Source: Annona cherimola (taxonomy: Eukaryota > Streptophyta > Magnoliopsida > Magnoliales > Annonaceae). From it: a stretch of DNA of 64,000 bases. Every line of letters begins with the position of its first letter. The first letter of the stretch is position 1. This document shows, one piece after another, positions 37,401 through 48,240 of this stretch. The position numbers were made by a program, and so were the translations under genes. The stretch spans positions 122,730,564 through 122,794,563 of the forward strand of contig CM059971.1 of the NCBI GenBank assembly GCA_030490835.1, in the 5' to 3' direction. The notes beneath the pieces were generated by a model. The model saw only the letters and a list, made by a program, of their open reading frames with translations, was not told the origin of the DNA and made no database searches.

Positions 37401-37923
37401 TTGCCAACTGACTGGCAGAATTTGGTCCTCCTCCCTACTCTATAAAGTCGCATAAGCACTCTGGCAATTTTGTAGATGTAACCTGTCATATTTTTACCCC
37501 CACCCTGGGGAGAATCAAATGGCAAAAAAATCTTCAAAAGCCGGAGAGTTATCAACTTTCATCCCCTTAAACTAAATAAGAAGAAAACATCTTACCCTTT
37601 CTTTCCTCTTCTTTTCCTGGATCACAGATGGCATACTTTTACCACCACCCCGAGGAGAATCGAATGGTAAAAAAGGATGGTTATCTTACTTCTAAGTTCC
37701 TAAACAAGAAACATTTGCAAAAGTGCTAATCATATGCAACGGTGTAGTATTTGTTACAGAAAAATCATCTCTAAAGTACTAGCCTACTAGGCATTCCCAA
37801 AATACAAACCTCTGGCGGTTCTGTAGAGATCCCATGCTTGATTGCACGTTCTTCTCGGATCACCCATGTGTCATTCTGTGAAGTCGACTCTTTTATGAAT
37901 AACTTGATGAAGTCAGTAGATCT
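34470..37923 (-). pseudogene. DDT/WHIM-domain protein gene remnant, 5' truncated and frameshifted
   Basis: Five exon blocks match plant DDT/WHIM (D-TOX E, WSD) chromatin proteins of the Arabidopsis At5g08630 type, as I remember that sequence. Block 37923-37810 translates to RSTDFIKLFIKESTSQ and NDTWVIREERAIKHGISTEP. A coiled-coil block ending at 36434 gives RQAARIREKEAKERKREPR. Block 34920-34762 is the WSD motif: RFVRTDALGKDGEHNQYWFF, GGRFFIESADLTKWDFYTCK. Block 34655-34568 starts LDGLIASLHP, then the conserved frame resumes one base off (KGVRELSLRTNLQNYYTKI). Block 34506-34470 is KFSGALQKRMK plus stop. Block 34655-34568 is 88 bp where the border phases require 89, so one base is missing and the natural frame stops at PRV. 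A second frame break sits in an A-rich run near 36525. I could not find the N-terminal WAC part or the DDT core anywhere up to 39 kb. Probably dead; two sequencing errors are the alternative. Confidence 0.6.
36990..37235. repeat. ~109-bp tandem duplication inside the DDT remnant
   Basis: TTTTTCACAYTGCTGTGTGCT recurs at about 37020 and 37129, and CTGGAAGACATTCAYTRTTAT at about 37086 and 37193. On the minus strand both copies stay in one frame and read alike (REMEVNNNECLPGNSTS, then KNK). The upstream copy carries a stop. I cannot say whether this was ever coding. Confidence 0.65.
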
Positions 37924-39288
37924 CTAGAAAACGGTTATTCTTGCCAAATTCTTGAAATCCCCAGTAGAAGCACTGACCACCTCCCTTTTTTTTATCAAGC
38001 CACCCGTCGGTGGTTAAGAGACCTTTAAAACTCTGCATGGGCGGAGGGAATTCCCGTTTCTTCCATGCGACGCTTCACCTTCTACAAAAGATTCCTTCCA
38101 GGTTCTCATTTATGGTCTTTATTAGTTCATTTAGGCTTACAGTGCCTACAAACAACAGGTTAGATTAGCATAGTCGATTATTGCATAAAAACAACAGGTA
38201 TCAAATTTTTGCTCTCGATGAAGGCTGTATAGTGCATTTCGCTGCAGTTTTTCAAAAAAGAAGGGAATGAATTAAGGCTGTCTTCCACATCGCTGCAATG
38301 TTGAAAAGTCAAGAAAGGAAAGAGCTGGACTGATGCATGAATGGTGCTCAGCATCAGTTGAATGAATTCCTAGGGAAATTGCTGAATTTTCTCGCTTGCT
38401 TGAATATTTCCTGTAGCCTTGCATTTCCACTTGTCTCCGGCGATAGGCATGGCACCCTCTTTTTTCAGGCTCAGAAATTAATCTCATGAACAGCAGGCAT
38501 TTTCCTGAGAAGTCGAAATATATATAGCATTCAAAGGGCTTTCAGCAACAGAAACAAGTTTAAACGTGAGAAAGGAACACGCGAGGAAAAGCCATTGCCA
38601 TGAAAGAAAGATCCGAAGGATACTCGCAGTCCCTGAACATTTCTTTCGTGAAACGAACTCACCAAACCCCCATTGTCGGCCGCAAATGTTCCTCCAGCAC
38701 AACTCCCTTGTTCTTCAGAAGCGACATTTCCGAAACTCCGAAAAAATCTTCCAGAAACCTCAACTTATGTGCATTCAGCGGAGAGAAGCTTTTGAGGAAG
38801 AACCGGGTATTTTGTTAAGACCATGGGACATGTAAATGCAGGAGGAGAAAACGGAGCCCTGCCGGCTCGGTCCGCAGCAGGGTTTTCACCTTTCAAGACT
38901 TGCCGCCTATTTTTCCCCTGTGAGTAGGGGAGCTTTTCTACACTAGCGGAGCGTTGGGATGATGAGCGACGCGTAGAAATCACTTGTTTAATTGGGTCTA
39001 TTGACATTTTTGCCTGAAAAGAAAAATGGCTCCCTTGCTCGCAAGTGATACCAGGCTTCGTTGCCCCCGTGAATTTTCGATTTTTTTTTTTTTTTTTTTT
39101 GGAAACCGAATTAATTATACCATCACGACATCTGGCTAGCTACAAGCATTCCGTCAGAATGCGAAAGTCGACTAATGCTTAGTTACATGTACATTTCTAA
39201 CATCTCTAACAGCTGTTTAGAGCACTTTATTGGAAGCTTGCTTCTCCGAACGCATCTATTGGGGCGAAGTGGCAGAGAAGGGACGGAC
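37924..39288. other. Spacer between DDT remnant and LEA-like gene
   Basis: No recognisable gene or element on either strand. I checked the minus strand for the missing N-terminal WAC block of the DDT gene and did not find it. A poly-T run at about 39080-39100 is the only distinct feature. Confidence 0.5.
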
Positions 39289-39540
39289 TCATCCGCCCGT
39301 GCCAGTGCCAGTGCCAGTGCCAGTGGCACCAAGGTCTTGCTTTTTCTCCTCTTTACCAGCACCGAACACGGGGCCTCCTTCCCCGGTAGCGTTCTCCTCC
39401 TTATCCTCCACTTTCACCACCTTGATCCCGCCCTCATCTTTCTTCGAATACGGGCTCGTCTTCACCTTCTCCCCTGGCACCGACTCGTACGTGGTTGCCG
39501 TATGCGACCCCTTTGGCTGCGCTCCTTGCGCTCCCGACAT
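39289..39540 (-). CDS. Small hydrophilic LEA-like seed maturation protein
   Basis: Single-exon frame of 83 residues starting MSGAQGAQPKGSHTATTYES. It continues with the conserved blocks DEGGIKVVKVEDK and GKGGPVFGAGK-like GEGGPVFGAGKEEKKQDLG. These match a small plant family of about 65-85 residues known from maturing seeds (I recall soybean PM41 as a member, which should be checked). The protein is almost wholly Gly, Lys, Glu, Thr and Ser, lacks Cys and Trp, and has no signal peptide or membrane segment, as expected of an unstructured desiccation protein. The C-terminus ends in a run of Gly-Thr pairs encoded by a hexanucleotide-like repeat (39301-39330). The ATG at 39540 is preceded by a long A-rich stretch on the coding strand. 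A longer upstream in-frame reading exists but crosses the TATA box, so I reject it. Confidence 0.8.
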   Translation of the reverse strand: MSGAQGAQPKGSHTATTYESVPGEKVKTSPYSKKDEGGIKVVKVEDKEENATGEGGPVFGAGKEEKKQDLGATGTGTGTGTGG

Positions 39541-39636
39541 TTTTTTTTTTTTTTTTACTCTCGTCTCTCTCACCTCCCTCCTCTTTGCTTGCTCCTGGTG
39601 GTAACTTACCCTTCGCTGCCTGAAGAAACTGCGGGT

Positions 39637-39676
39637 TTTATATAGATGATCTGCCAGGGGGAGAATGCCACGTTTC
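39637..39676 (-). promoter_or_regulatory. TATA box and ABRE upstream of LEA-like gene
   Basis: On the minus strand CTATATAAA sits at 39645-39637, about 97-105 bases upstream of the ATG at 39540. An exact ABRE core, ACGTGGC, lies about 22 bases farther upstream at 39673-39667. A similar GCGTGGC follows near 39700. ABRE plus TATA is the usual arrangement of ABA- and seed-maturation-induced genes, which fits the encoded protein. Confidence 0.65.
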
Positions 39677-40450
39677 ACATGAACTGCCCCTGGCAAGCCA
39701 CGCAACTGACGCCTCTGGCAGCAGCAGCAGTCTTGTACAACACCTGGGACCTGTCGCAAGGCGCTGGCGGGGCCATGCTCAACTCGGTAATTCAAATTTT
39801 TTATAAACTAGTTTTTGCTAAAATTTTTGAACAAATGAGTTATCTACTGATCCGTTTAGTCATTTAATTAAATAAATTAATTAAAATTAAGATTTTGTAA
39901 GCCATTAACTCATTCAATAGTTCATTTAACCTATTTATATATATGTATCTTTTTATTATTTACCACCTCAGTCTTTCTTCTGCTACCTAATTTTTATTTT
40001 TCAATTGTTGTTCTAATTTTATTTTTTCATTATTACTTTATTTCTATTTTTTGCGCTAAAAATACTTTTTTATCTTTTTCTACAAGATCATTGTCTGCCA
40101 GAATTTAAACCTTCACGTTGCTTACTATACAACCCTTTAATAACTCGCCAATCCATTTATTAAAGAAATTGCAAATGAATTAGAGTTGAGATTTTTTAAA
40201 TGAGTTAATAAACAAATTAAAATTGAAATATGTTAAACGGATTAAAATTAAGATTAAGCATCAACTTATCCGACTTAATCCGTTAACACTCCTGTCACTT
40301 AGCTGGCGGATGCTAGCTATCAGTCAGACGGTCATGTTTAGCTGATAGCTTGGTTGTTTGTGTTTGATGGCTGCTGAATCCAGTAGGCTCTTACCATTAA
40401 CTATTTATATGCAACGTGAAAATCCTCCCTAATTTGAACAAGAATCAAAT

Positions 40451-40675
40451 TAAGAGCACCTTTGTTAATATGTAAAATTATGGGATTGTGAAATGATGAG
40501 AAATGGAAAAGAGAATATTTTGATAAACGTGTGATTGATAGAAAATGATAGAGGGTAGTTGGAATAAATAGGTTTGTTGTATGTAGTTGGTAAAGAAAAT
40601 GATTGGAATGCAAAGGTAAAAGTAAAAAAAATAATGTTGGTTTCTCATAATTGCACATTAACAAACATGCCCTAA
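40451..40675 (+). mobile_element. PIF/Harbinger-like MITE with TAA duplication
   Basis: The element is 40454-40672 (219 bp). It starts GAGCACCTTTGTTAATATG and ends CACATTAACAAACATGCCC, so the termini are inverted. It is flanked by TAA on both sides (40451-40453 and 40673-40675). The interior resembles the copy at 24594-24853 (GAGGGTAGTTGGAATAAATA, AAAATGATTGGAATG). Confidence 0.8.
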
Positions 40676-41605
40676 TATAGACCGGATCCGAATTGACTTG
40701 GCAGAGTCGAGCAAACACTGCAATCTAAAAACTCATACCTTCGTTGAGTATAAAGCCGAATACCCCCAAAGAGGTGGAACATTTAAACAATGGAAAATAA
40801 AGATTTTTGAAAGCATTAAATGTCTTCTTGGCAGGTTAAGAATGAGAATGAGAATGAAAAATGATAAAGGTAAAGAAAAATAGATTAAAACTAGATAAGA
40901 TAATTTTATAAAAAATATGATACAATGATTAGGATGTAAAGATAAGAATAGAAAAACTGCTTAAAATATAGAGATAAAAATTTAAAAATTAGGACAATTA
41001 GATAATTAATACATTAACTTTTTAACATCCTTATTCTCATTCTACTCTAAAAAAATAGACCCTGAAAGAAGCACCGATAAGATCAGGCCGCCCGCAAAAG
41101 AAAAACTATTTATTTTATTTTATTTTTTTGTTTTTTACAAATTGTGAGCCCCAAATCACCTACATGTGAAATTTGATAATTTTCGAGTTTTAAATATTTT
41201 TATTTCAAAAATAAAGTGTATATATTGAGCTCATTTTTATTTTTAAAAATAAAATATTGAAAATTCTAAAAAACTGTAAATTCTATGAGGTGCAATTTAA
41301 ATTGGGCCCACACTATTATAAAAATAAAAAATCAAACTAAATTTTTTGGCGGCTTGGATTATTTGCAGGCAGATATAAAAGGGCCCTTTAGAGAAAATAG
41401 TCGTATGAATTGACTACCAAAATAATAAGCTGATTTTATGATTTCTTGTTCTTGAAAGTTATGATTGTTCCGCATCCCAGTTCCCACTCAACCTGTTGTA
41501 ATAAAACTGGAAGTGATACTTCTATTTGCAAAAGGTCACCTCCTTTATATCCATGCCGAATTCAAATATTTCAAAACCCCAAGAATGCGGTAGAAACTAC
41601 TGTTT

Positions 41606-41745
41606 TCGTTGTATTGGGCTTAGGCCGAGACAACAATGGAGCCGAGAAGATCAGAGCAGTAGTCGAGTTGCTGAGTGGGGCGAACGTCGAGCAGACGCAT
41701 GCAATGACGGTTAGAACGTTAGGAGCACGCTCTTGTCCAACTCTG
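41606..41745 (+). repeat. Left arm of a large imperfect inverted repeat
   Basis: GAGTTGCTGAGTGGGGCGAA, CGTCGAGCAGACGCATG and CGTTAGGAGCA here match the reverse complement of 43385-43520 (GAGTAGCTGAGTGGGGCAAA, CGTCGAACAGACGCAGG, CGTTAGGAGCA). The arms are similar but clearly diverged. The hAT element at 41966-43365 sits between them. Confidence 0.65.
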
Positions 41746-41957
41746 CGAGGCGAGGAACTGAGGAAGAGGCATGAACTGGCTTACCACGCACGCCTCTTTC
41801 GAAAGTTTCTATCCAATTCCCAGGAATATAGAAGTGTTGGCAAGAGGACGAGAGTTAGGCCGGTTTTGATTGCAATTTATCCGCTAGTTTTCTCCGCATA
41901 TTGTCATAAATAGACAGCAAACCAGTTGAATTTTCTTCAATTCTTTCAGAACTACCA

Positions 41958-43373
41958 CTGGCATCTAGGGGTGCAACTTGGTACCGGGTCGGTCCGAACC
42001 CGCCCGACCCGACCCGGTATCAAAACCAAAAAAGGGTTTTATTTTTAAGATTTTTTCAAAATAGGCCCGGTTTCAACCCGACCCGTAGAAACCCGAAACC
42101 AAAACCGGGTTCGCATCAACCCGGTACCAAAACCCGACCCGGTCTGAACCCGGTGTAGTTTATATAATTTTTCCATCAATTATACATGTTTTTTTGTAAT
42201 ATTAATATTTATATATACATGTTTTAGGCATTACTAACTCTAATTCAGACAAATTACTTCTTTCTTCATTACCAAAGCATGCTTGAGGTAACTTAATTTT
42301 TAGGATGATTTTTTATGATCATTATTTTCTTATTGTTAACAGTTGCATCCATTTTTTTTCGTCTAGGTTGATGCATATTATTTTCAAATATGTAAATCAA
42401 GGAGGAAGAACTTGATATTAGAAATGCAGATGAAAATTAAGGGAGAAATTACTTGGAAGTCTTCGAATAGTTTTTTTGGAAACTTTGGAACATCAACTCA
42501 TTTGAAATTTGAATTTGTTTAAAAGTAGATGTCAACTTATTTAAACTTGATATTTGTTTATATTGTCATTTTAAATTTGGATTGCACTTAAATTAAATTG
42601 GAATGTTGAACTATTATGCTTAATGTATTTAGATTTAGTTACTTTGAATAACCGTTATGTGGATTATGTTTGAATTTGAGTCAGCATGATAAATCTATTT
42701 CATATTATGCTTTCTATTAGTATGAAAAATCTGTTAGTTTGAATTTCAGATTATAGTATAAATTTGATTCATATTTTAAGTTTATTGGTATGACAAGTGG
42801 TCAATTTTTACTTTAGCAATTTGTATGATAAATATTCAGTTTGAATTCAATTTCAGCAATTTGTATGATAATGTTTAGTTTCAACTACAAAGTTGGTATG
42901 ATATGTTTATTTTTTATTTGGTATACTTGAGTTATTTCCATTAGCTATTAAATAGAAATGACCAACTAGTCATAAAACTAACTAATTTGTCATTTTTTGT
43001 GTCTACAGGGTGCTGAAAAATTATTTGCAGAGTTCATTCAAAGAATATTGCAGAATTCAGCATGATGTTGCAGAATTCTTTGAAAGTATGTTGCAGAATT
43101 CAGCATGAGGCTTGATTTCATAAACACATGTGTGTATATTTCAATAATTTTCTTTTAGATTACAACTGAATTTGGAAAAAAAATAGTTTATTGGTAACCC
43201 GAATTCTAACCCGAAACCAAACCAAAACCAATGCGAACCCGACCCGAACCCGGTCTGAACCCGAATTACATTCTTAGGGTTTGGGTTTGGGTTTACTCCA
43301 ACCCGGTTGGCTTAGGGTTTGGGTTCACTCCAACCCGGTATAACCCGACCCGAGTTGCACCCCTACTGGCATC
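41958..43373. mobile_element. Non-autonomous hAT element, 1400 bp, with 8-bp target duplication
   Basis: The element is 41966-43365. The first 13 bases, TAGGGGTGCAACT, are the perfect reverse complement of the last 13, AGTTGCACCCCTA. It is flanked by CTGGCATC on both sides (41958-41965 and 43366-43373), the 8-bp duplication diagnostic of hAT elements. Both subterminal regions (41980-42155 and 43195-43355) are packed with CCGGGTCGG/ACCCGACCC motifs in both directions, as expected of transposase-binding sites. The interior is AT-rich, with a repeated GTTGCAGAATTCAGCATGA near 43050-43105, and has no transposase frame. The perfect ends and duplication suggest a fairly recent insertion. Confidence 0.93.
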
Positions 43374-44089
43374 AGAGACAAATATGCTCCTAACGGTCTT
43401 ACAGCCATGACCTGCGTCTGTTCGACGTTTGCCCCACTCAGCTACTCAACTCCTCCCTGAGTACCCTGACCTTCTGAGTTCTGGGCTCCACATTGCCTCG
43501 GACTACACCCAGATCTAGGCCTCAAATCATATCATACCCTCCCAACCTCGTTGATGCTTCCACCTGTTTGGTCACTGGCTTGGGAAGGTCCCACAATACT
43601 ATCAAACAGAACAAATAATGTTCACCAACGCAATTCTCTCTCTCCAATCAATAATTCAATTTTAAGATCTGTCAGAACTACTGAACCGCGACCCGAAGTG
43701 CACGCGAACAGGCTTCCCCACGATTCTGGGACCAAATACTAGCGCACGCCAAGCAATGGCTCACAAGCAGCATCCGGGAGGTACATCTAACCCATGCATT
43801 AGGAGGGCTAAAACAGTTGCCTGGCAGAATCACCGCACAACTCAAAAGAACTGGCCAACAATCCATACTAAAAATGTGCGGATGAATCATAAATGGATGC
43901 TGACAACTCATAAACAGGTAGTTTCTATGTAGGGTACACCAGATGCAAAGTCTGGATGTTCCAAAGAGATGATAGGGCTGGGCCAACAGATGAATGTGGG
44001 CCTACCAAATCTGGAAATTCGATTTTTCGCCCCATAAATATACTCATGAAAATACTGTCGCTTGAACTGCCACACAACGGTTTCAGGTT
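43374..44089. other. Spacer with right arm of inverted repeat
   Basis: 43385-43520 is the right arm of the imperfect inverted repeat described at 41606-41745. The remainder runs into the 3' UTR of the dioxygenase gene on the minus strand. Nothing else recognised. Confidence 0.55.
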
Positions 44090-46523
44090 CTATTCGTGAA
44101 TACGAAGAGCATCAATGTTCCTCTTTCCTTCAGGGCCCTGGCTGTACCATGCAGAAACATAATCTCCATACACGACCCCATGATACTGAAGAGGACTTTG
44201 CTCGCTGACGAGTTTAGAAGCTGGATAAATCTTCACTGTCTTTGCTGGGTCATAAAACGTTGAAACAGAGAGGCGTGGTCTATGAGCATTGACAACAACC
44301 CGATGTTGAGAACTAGCATATTTGCCATTGCTGATAATCTGAGAAAGGAGAACTGTGAGCCAAAAAATAAAGGGGGAAAGTGCAGGTACCCTAATCTCTA
44401 AAATTTAATTCCATATTTCCATGTGGCCGAGAATTCAAAACATTAAACAAGTAGGGGAAGAATTTTTTCTTTTCTTTATTTCAGTGAAGCTCCTATATAA
44501 AATCTAAATAAAATAGCTTATTGAGTAGAGAACTAACAAACATCTAATTGAGGGCATAAAATCCATCCTATAGGTGTCAATTTTTTTAAAATGACATGAA
44601 GGTTCCACACAAAGAACAGGTTTAAAGAGGAAAAACAAGTGCTCTGATTACTATTATATCGCTTGTAAATAGAATTAATTGCTGTCCCCTCAAGAAGGAA
44701 GCATGCCCCGATTGCAAGGAATGCTTTATTTTACTTTAATTAGAAAATAGAAAAAAATACCACATAGTTTGGCTGGATCTGGTTTTATGAAGCCCCGAAA
44801 AGTAGAAACTTCAAGAAAAAATGATTACCAAAAAACCAAAGGTAAATGAGGCATGAAATATGTCATTTCATGCAAAGCTAAAACTTGCAACTCAGAATAG
44901 GTTCGGAGAAAAATACTGAATCCTAATACTTACCATCCGTTAACTACATTTCCCATTTATTTTGCAGATAAATCCCACCCACAGAATACTTGCTGTAAGC
45001 TCTATCAAATGAACAATTGGACCTAAATCATAATAGGTCTCCAGTGTTCCTGCTAAGTGAACTACAGAAACTAGCTTAGACTATGCAGTGATACACATGT
45101 ACAATCACAAACAAGCGCCAAACATAAAACCCAGTGAATCAGCAAATTGCCATCCTAGAGTGGACCTGGACAGGGAAAAAATGGATAACTACGATATCAC
45201 ACAGCAAAACCCCTCAGCTGATGAGTATATTGAATAAAGTGCATATGACTGTAGAAAAAGAAAAGAAGAATTACCTCAGTTTGATCTGCCAAAATGACAA
45301 TAATAGCATCAGATATAGGTTGCACGGTGACCCATTCATTGTCCTTGCGAACTTCAAGGCCTCCCACTTCATCTTGTACTAAAAGGGTAATGGCACCCAT
45401 ATCAGAATGAGGTTGCAGCCCAAGAGCTAGTTCTGGCTGCGGGCAGGGTGGATAAAAACTAATTGTTATGTTCTGGTAGACGTCTCCTATAGCTTCTTCA
45501 ATGTATGAAGACGGTAGGGACAGAGTCTTGGATATTATTGTGAGAAGTTTCTGTGCAAGCACCTTCATGGAATCACTATACTCCGCAACAATCTTCCTGT
45601 ACGCATGAACAAATTCAGATCTTACAACCCAAACCAGCTAAAGCAAGCAAAATCCAAACAAGAAACAGCAAGGATGAGAGATTTGGTACTGCGCGGAGCC
45701 AAGACATCAGGTATAACTTAATTATAGAGGGTTTCGTAAAAATGTTGTCAATTGCATTCCCTGAACTAGCTTTATAGCAAGTCATTGTAACTGTCGTGAG
45801 CTTGGAAAGGGCCTACGACACGAAATGGCAACACTTTATTGCTAGATATTGATGAAGCAAATCATACTGCACAATGAGCTAAAGAAAACTTAATCTATCT
45901 CAATGATGCATGCCACCAACCAATTTATGAAGTCCTACACACCAGAAACAGAATATGAAGAAGAGAGGAAAAAAGTTATGAAATTCCATTCGTAGAGACG
46001 ATGGCCCCAAAAGAAAGAACGAATATTTTCAATGTCGGAGGAGAAATCAGGTAACGGACCTGTAGTTTGGCGGGAATTCAGGCCAATGGATGGGATTCCG
46101 GCGCGAAAGAGGTAATGTGTGATGATCGAAGTAATCTCTCCAATCAAGCACGCTGTCATCGTTCACCAACATCCGGCTCCCATACCCCTCCGACGCAGCT
46201 GAACTTGGGTCGCATGCGTATCTCAGCTTCTCCTCCAAGGGGGAATCGAAGAAGGCCAAACCGACAGCCCGGATCTCATTAAGCAAGCGGCTGGGCACGC
46301 CGTGGTTTATGACCTGGAAAGCTCCCCAGTCCCTGCAACACCGACTGATGTTCTGATGCACATCGTCGCAGAGACTGGGATCGAAATTGTGAAGGTCGAC
46401 AATAGGGACGCCGGAATCCGAGGCGGTGCGGCCTCCTGGTCGGATTTCAGGAGGTTGAACGTACTGGGGTGGGATTTCGAAGATTCCTTTCTGTGCAAGG
46501 ACTTGGACTCCGGCAGCTTCCAT
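44090..46523 (-). CDS. 2-oxoglutarate/Fe(II)-dependent dioxygenase (DOXC class)
   Basis: A soluble plant dioxygenase that oxidises a small molecule using 2-oxoglutarate, O2 and Fe(II); the substrate cannot be read from sequence. Three exons on the minus strand: 46523-46060, 45596-45275, 44338-44090. They total 1035 bp, or 344 residues, normal for the class, with GT-AG borders in phase. The N-terminal DIOX_N domain shows VPIVDLHNFDPS and WGAFQVINHGVP. The jelly-roll core carries the iron ligands in HSDMGAIT (His and Asp) and SSQHRVVV (distal His), and the 2-oxoglutarate-binding Arg-Ser pair in RPRLSVSTF. YPPCPQPELALGLQPHSD is the usual entry to the core. The C-terminus, GPEGKRNIDALRIHE, resembles a subgroup annotated as flavanone 3-dioxygenase-like or DMR6-like. 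The start is the first ATG of the frame and lies at the expected distance from DIOX_N. Confidence 0.92.
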
Positions 46524-47149
46524 CTAGGAAAGAATGCGGATCTGTCTCCTTTACAGCAGCGCGAATCGGTGGCTTGGTTGGTTGGTGATCGTTGCCGCAT
46601 GACAAGTATTATTTACGCTAATTTCAACATCTATGGAAGTAATTCAAGGAGGTCAACATGTTGGGGCTGAAGGTACAGGTGGTGAAAGAGGTGGAGGCGG
46701 AACCTTTACAATTCGTCTCTCCAGTCGAAGGAGATGGTGATGACACCGGAAAGGACGAAGACAGGGATTTGGGGGACTTCCGTTCCTCTTTTCGATTTAA
46801 CAAATCTCTTCGGAGGCGAGGTCGGAAACCAGGTTGGACTATCCGAAGATTGTCGATCGGATATTCGGATGGATGATACCGATTGTTGATAATGATGGAG
46901 ATCAGGCAAGAAACTAGGGAACAGTTTCTCACTCACTCCGACTGGTGGGTGAGCGCAGATCAGATCGGGTCGCGTATGCTTGGTTCTTGCTCTGCTAAGT
47001 GCCTAAGCCCATGCCCTCTTCGTAAAATTCCTACCCAACCGACCTACCGTTCCCAAATGCCGTTTCGGTTGCTGCTCGACCCTACAGTGCCCGTGAAGGT
47101 CGGGCCGTATTGTTTCGATTCCAAATCGATTTTTGTCGGGAACAATTTT

Positions 47150-47720
47150 AAATCCACACGGGTGAATTTAGCCTCGGTGCACCGGATGTATTAAACTTAT
47201 TTTTTTTTAAAATTTTTTATATAACTATTAATTTAAGTGTATTTAATGTATACAACAAAATTTATCATTTTTCTAAGATTTGTAAATATGAATTACGAAA
47301 ATGTCATTGATTCTAAAAAAATTCAAAAAATCTACAAATCTCCAAATGTTAAAAATTGATATACAAGATAAATACACTCAGATTAACTGTTGTATAAATT
47401 TTTTTTAAAAAAATATCAAAAGTAAATATTTGCACTCAGGTGCACTAGATTACAACTTTTTTTTAATGAAAACAAAGGTATCCAATTGAATGCATCCGGG
47501 GGGTATATTTAACTCATTTTTTATTTTTTCATAAAACTGTTAATATATAAAATGTCATTGATTTTTAAAAATCCGAAAAAATGTTTAAAAAATCTTCAAA
47601 AATGATAAAAATTGATACACATATTAAATATATTTAGATTAACAGTTGTGTAAATTTTTTTTGAAAAAATAAAAAATAAGTATTTGCACAAAGTGCACCG
47701 AGTCTAAGTGCGCTCAGGTA
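47150..47720. repeat. Two copies of the CACTYGGGTGCA terminal-repeat family
   Basis: Copy one spans about 47150-47456: GGTGAATTTAGCCTCGGTGC at the left, TATTTGCACTCAGGTGCAC at the right. Copy two spans about 47484-47720: GAATGCATCCGGGGGG at the left, AGTATTTGCACAAAGTGCAC then GAGTCTAAGTGCGCTC at the right. Both share the interior of the 62131-62502 copy: ATTGATTTTTAAAAAT, then AAAAATTGATAYAC, then TTAGATTAACAGTTGT. Confidence 0.65.
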
Positions 47721-47762
47721 AACAAAAAAAACTATATGTTGATGTTGAAAAGAGAATTTAAG

Positions 47763-48240
47763 GAGGTGTTTATTTACCTCAAAAATTTTTGAATTTAAAA
47801 TTTTTTATTCTTTATAATTATTCTATTTTTAATTATGTCTCTTCTTCCTATATAATTATTCTATTTTTCAATTATTTTTACACAACTACATATACATGTA
47901 ACATATCAATATTTAATATTATTCTCTTTACTATTTATTATTATCTTTATCATATTACATCATTTTTTCTCATTTCAAAATTTTTAACACTATTGGGTGT
48001 TTATTTAGACTAAAAACTTTTCAATTTAAAATTTTTTTACTATTCATATCCATAATTACATTATTTTTAATTATTTTTTCACATTTACTTACATAACTAC
48101 CCAATTTTTTAATTATTTCTGCACGATTACTCATATATTTAACTTATCTATTTTAACTATATTTTCTTTAGTCATAATTATTACCCTTACTATATAACAC
48201 TTTTTTCTCCTATTTTAAGAATTTTACTTCAAAAACTAGG
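47763..48240 (-). mobile_element. Two MITE copies of the GGGTGTGTTTGG family, reverse orientation
   Basis: Copy one (about 47765-47990) and copy two (about 47996-48235) both begin with GGTGTTTATTTA-like termini. They contain the reverse complement of the family interior (AATTATTTYTACACAACTA, CTTATCTATTTTAACTATA). They lie head to tail, like the 20.1-20.6 kb pair. Confidence 0.55.

Larger units (their letters stand above)
39677..41965. other. Spacer upstream of LEA-like gene
   Basis: AT-rich. It holds one MITE (40454-40672) and the left arm of a large imperfect inverted repeat (41606-41745). The open frame at 41446-41913 on the plus strand has no family resemblance and overlaps that arm, so I do not call it a gene. 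Confidence 0.55.

Noticed and set aside
39289..39795. 168-residue reading for the LEA-like gene starting at 39795
   Set aside because: It would run through the TATA box and a poly-A stretch. The family starts at MSGAQGAQ (39540), so the upstream part is not coding.
41446..41913. Plus-strand open frame of 155 codons
   Set aside because: No recognisable motif. Half of it lies in the inverted-repeat arm also found at 43385-43520, so it is repeat sequence.
43195..43365. Telomere-like TTTAGGG/GGGTTTGGG runs
   Set aside because: They are irregular and belong to the GC-rich subterminal repeats of the hAT element. They are not an interstitial telomere array.
46047..47194. Several overlapping open frames on both strands upstream of and over the dioxygenase exon 1
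   Set aside because: The region is GC-rich, which lengthens chance frames. Only the minus-strand frame from 46523 shows family motifs; the rest are shadows or of random composition.
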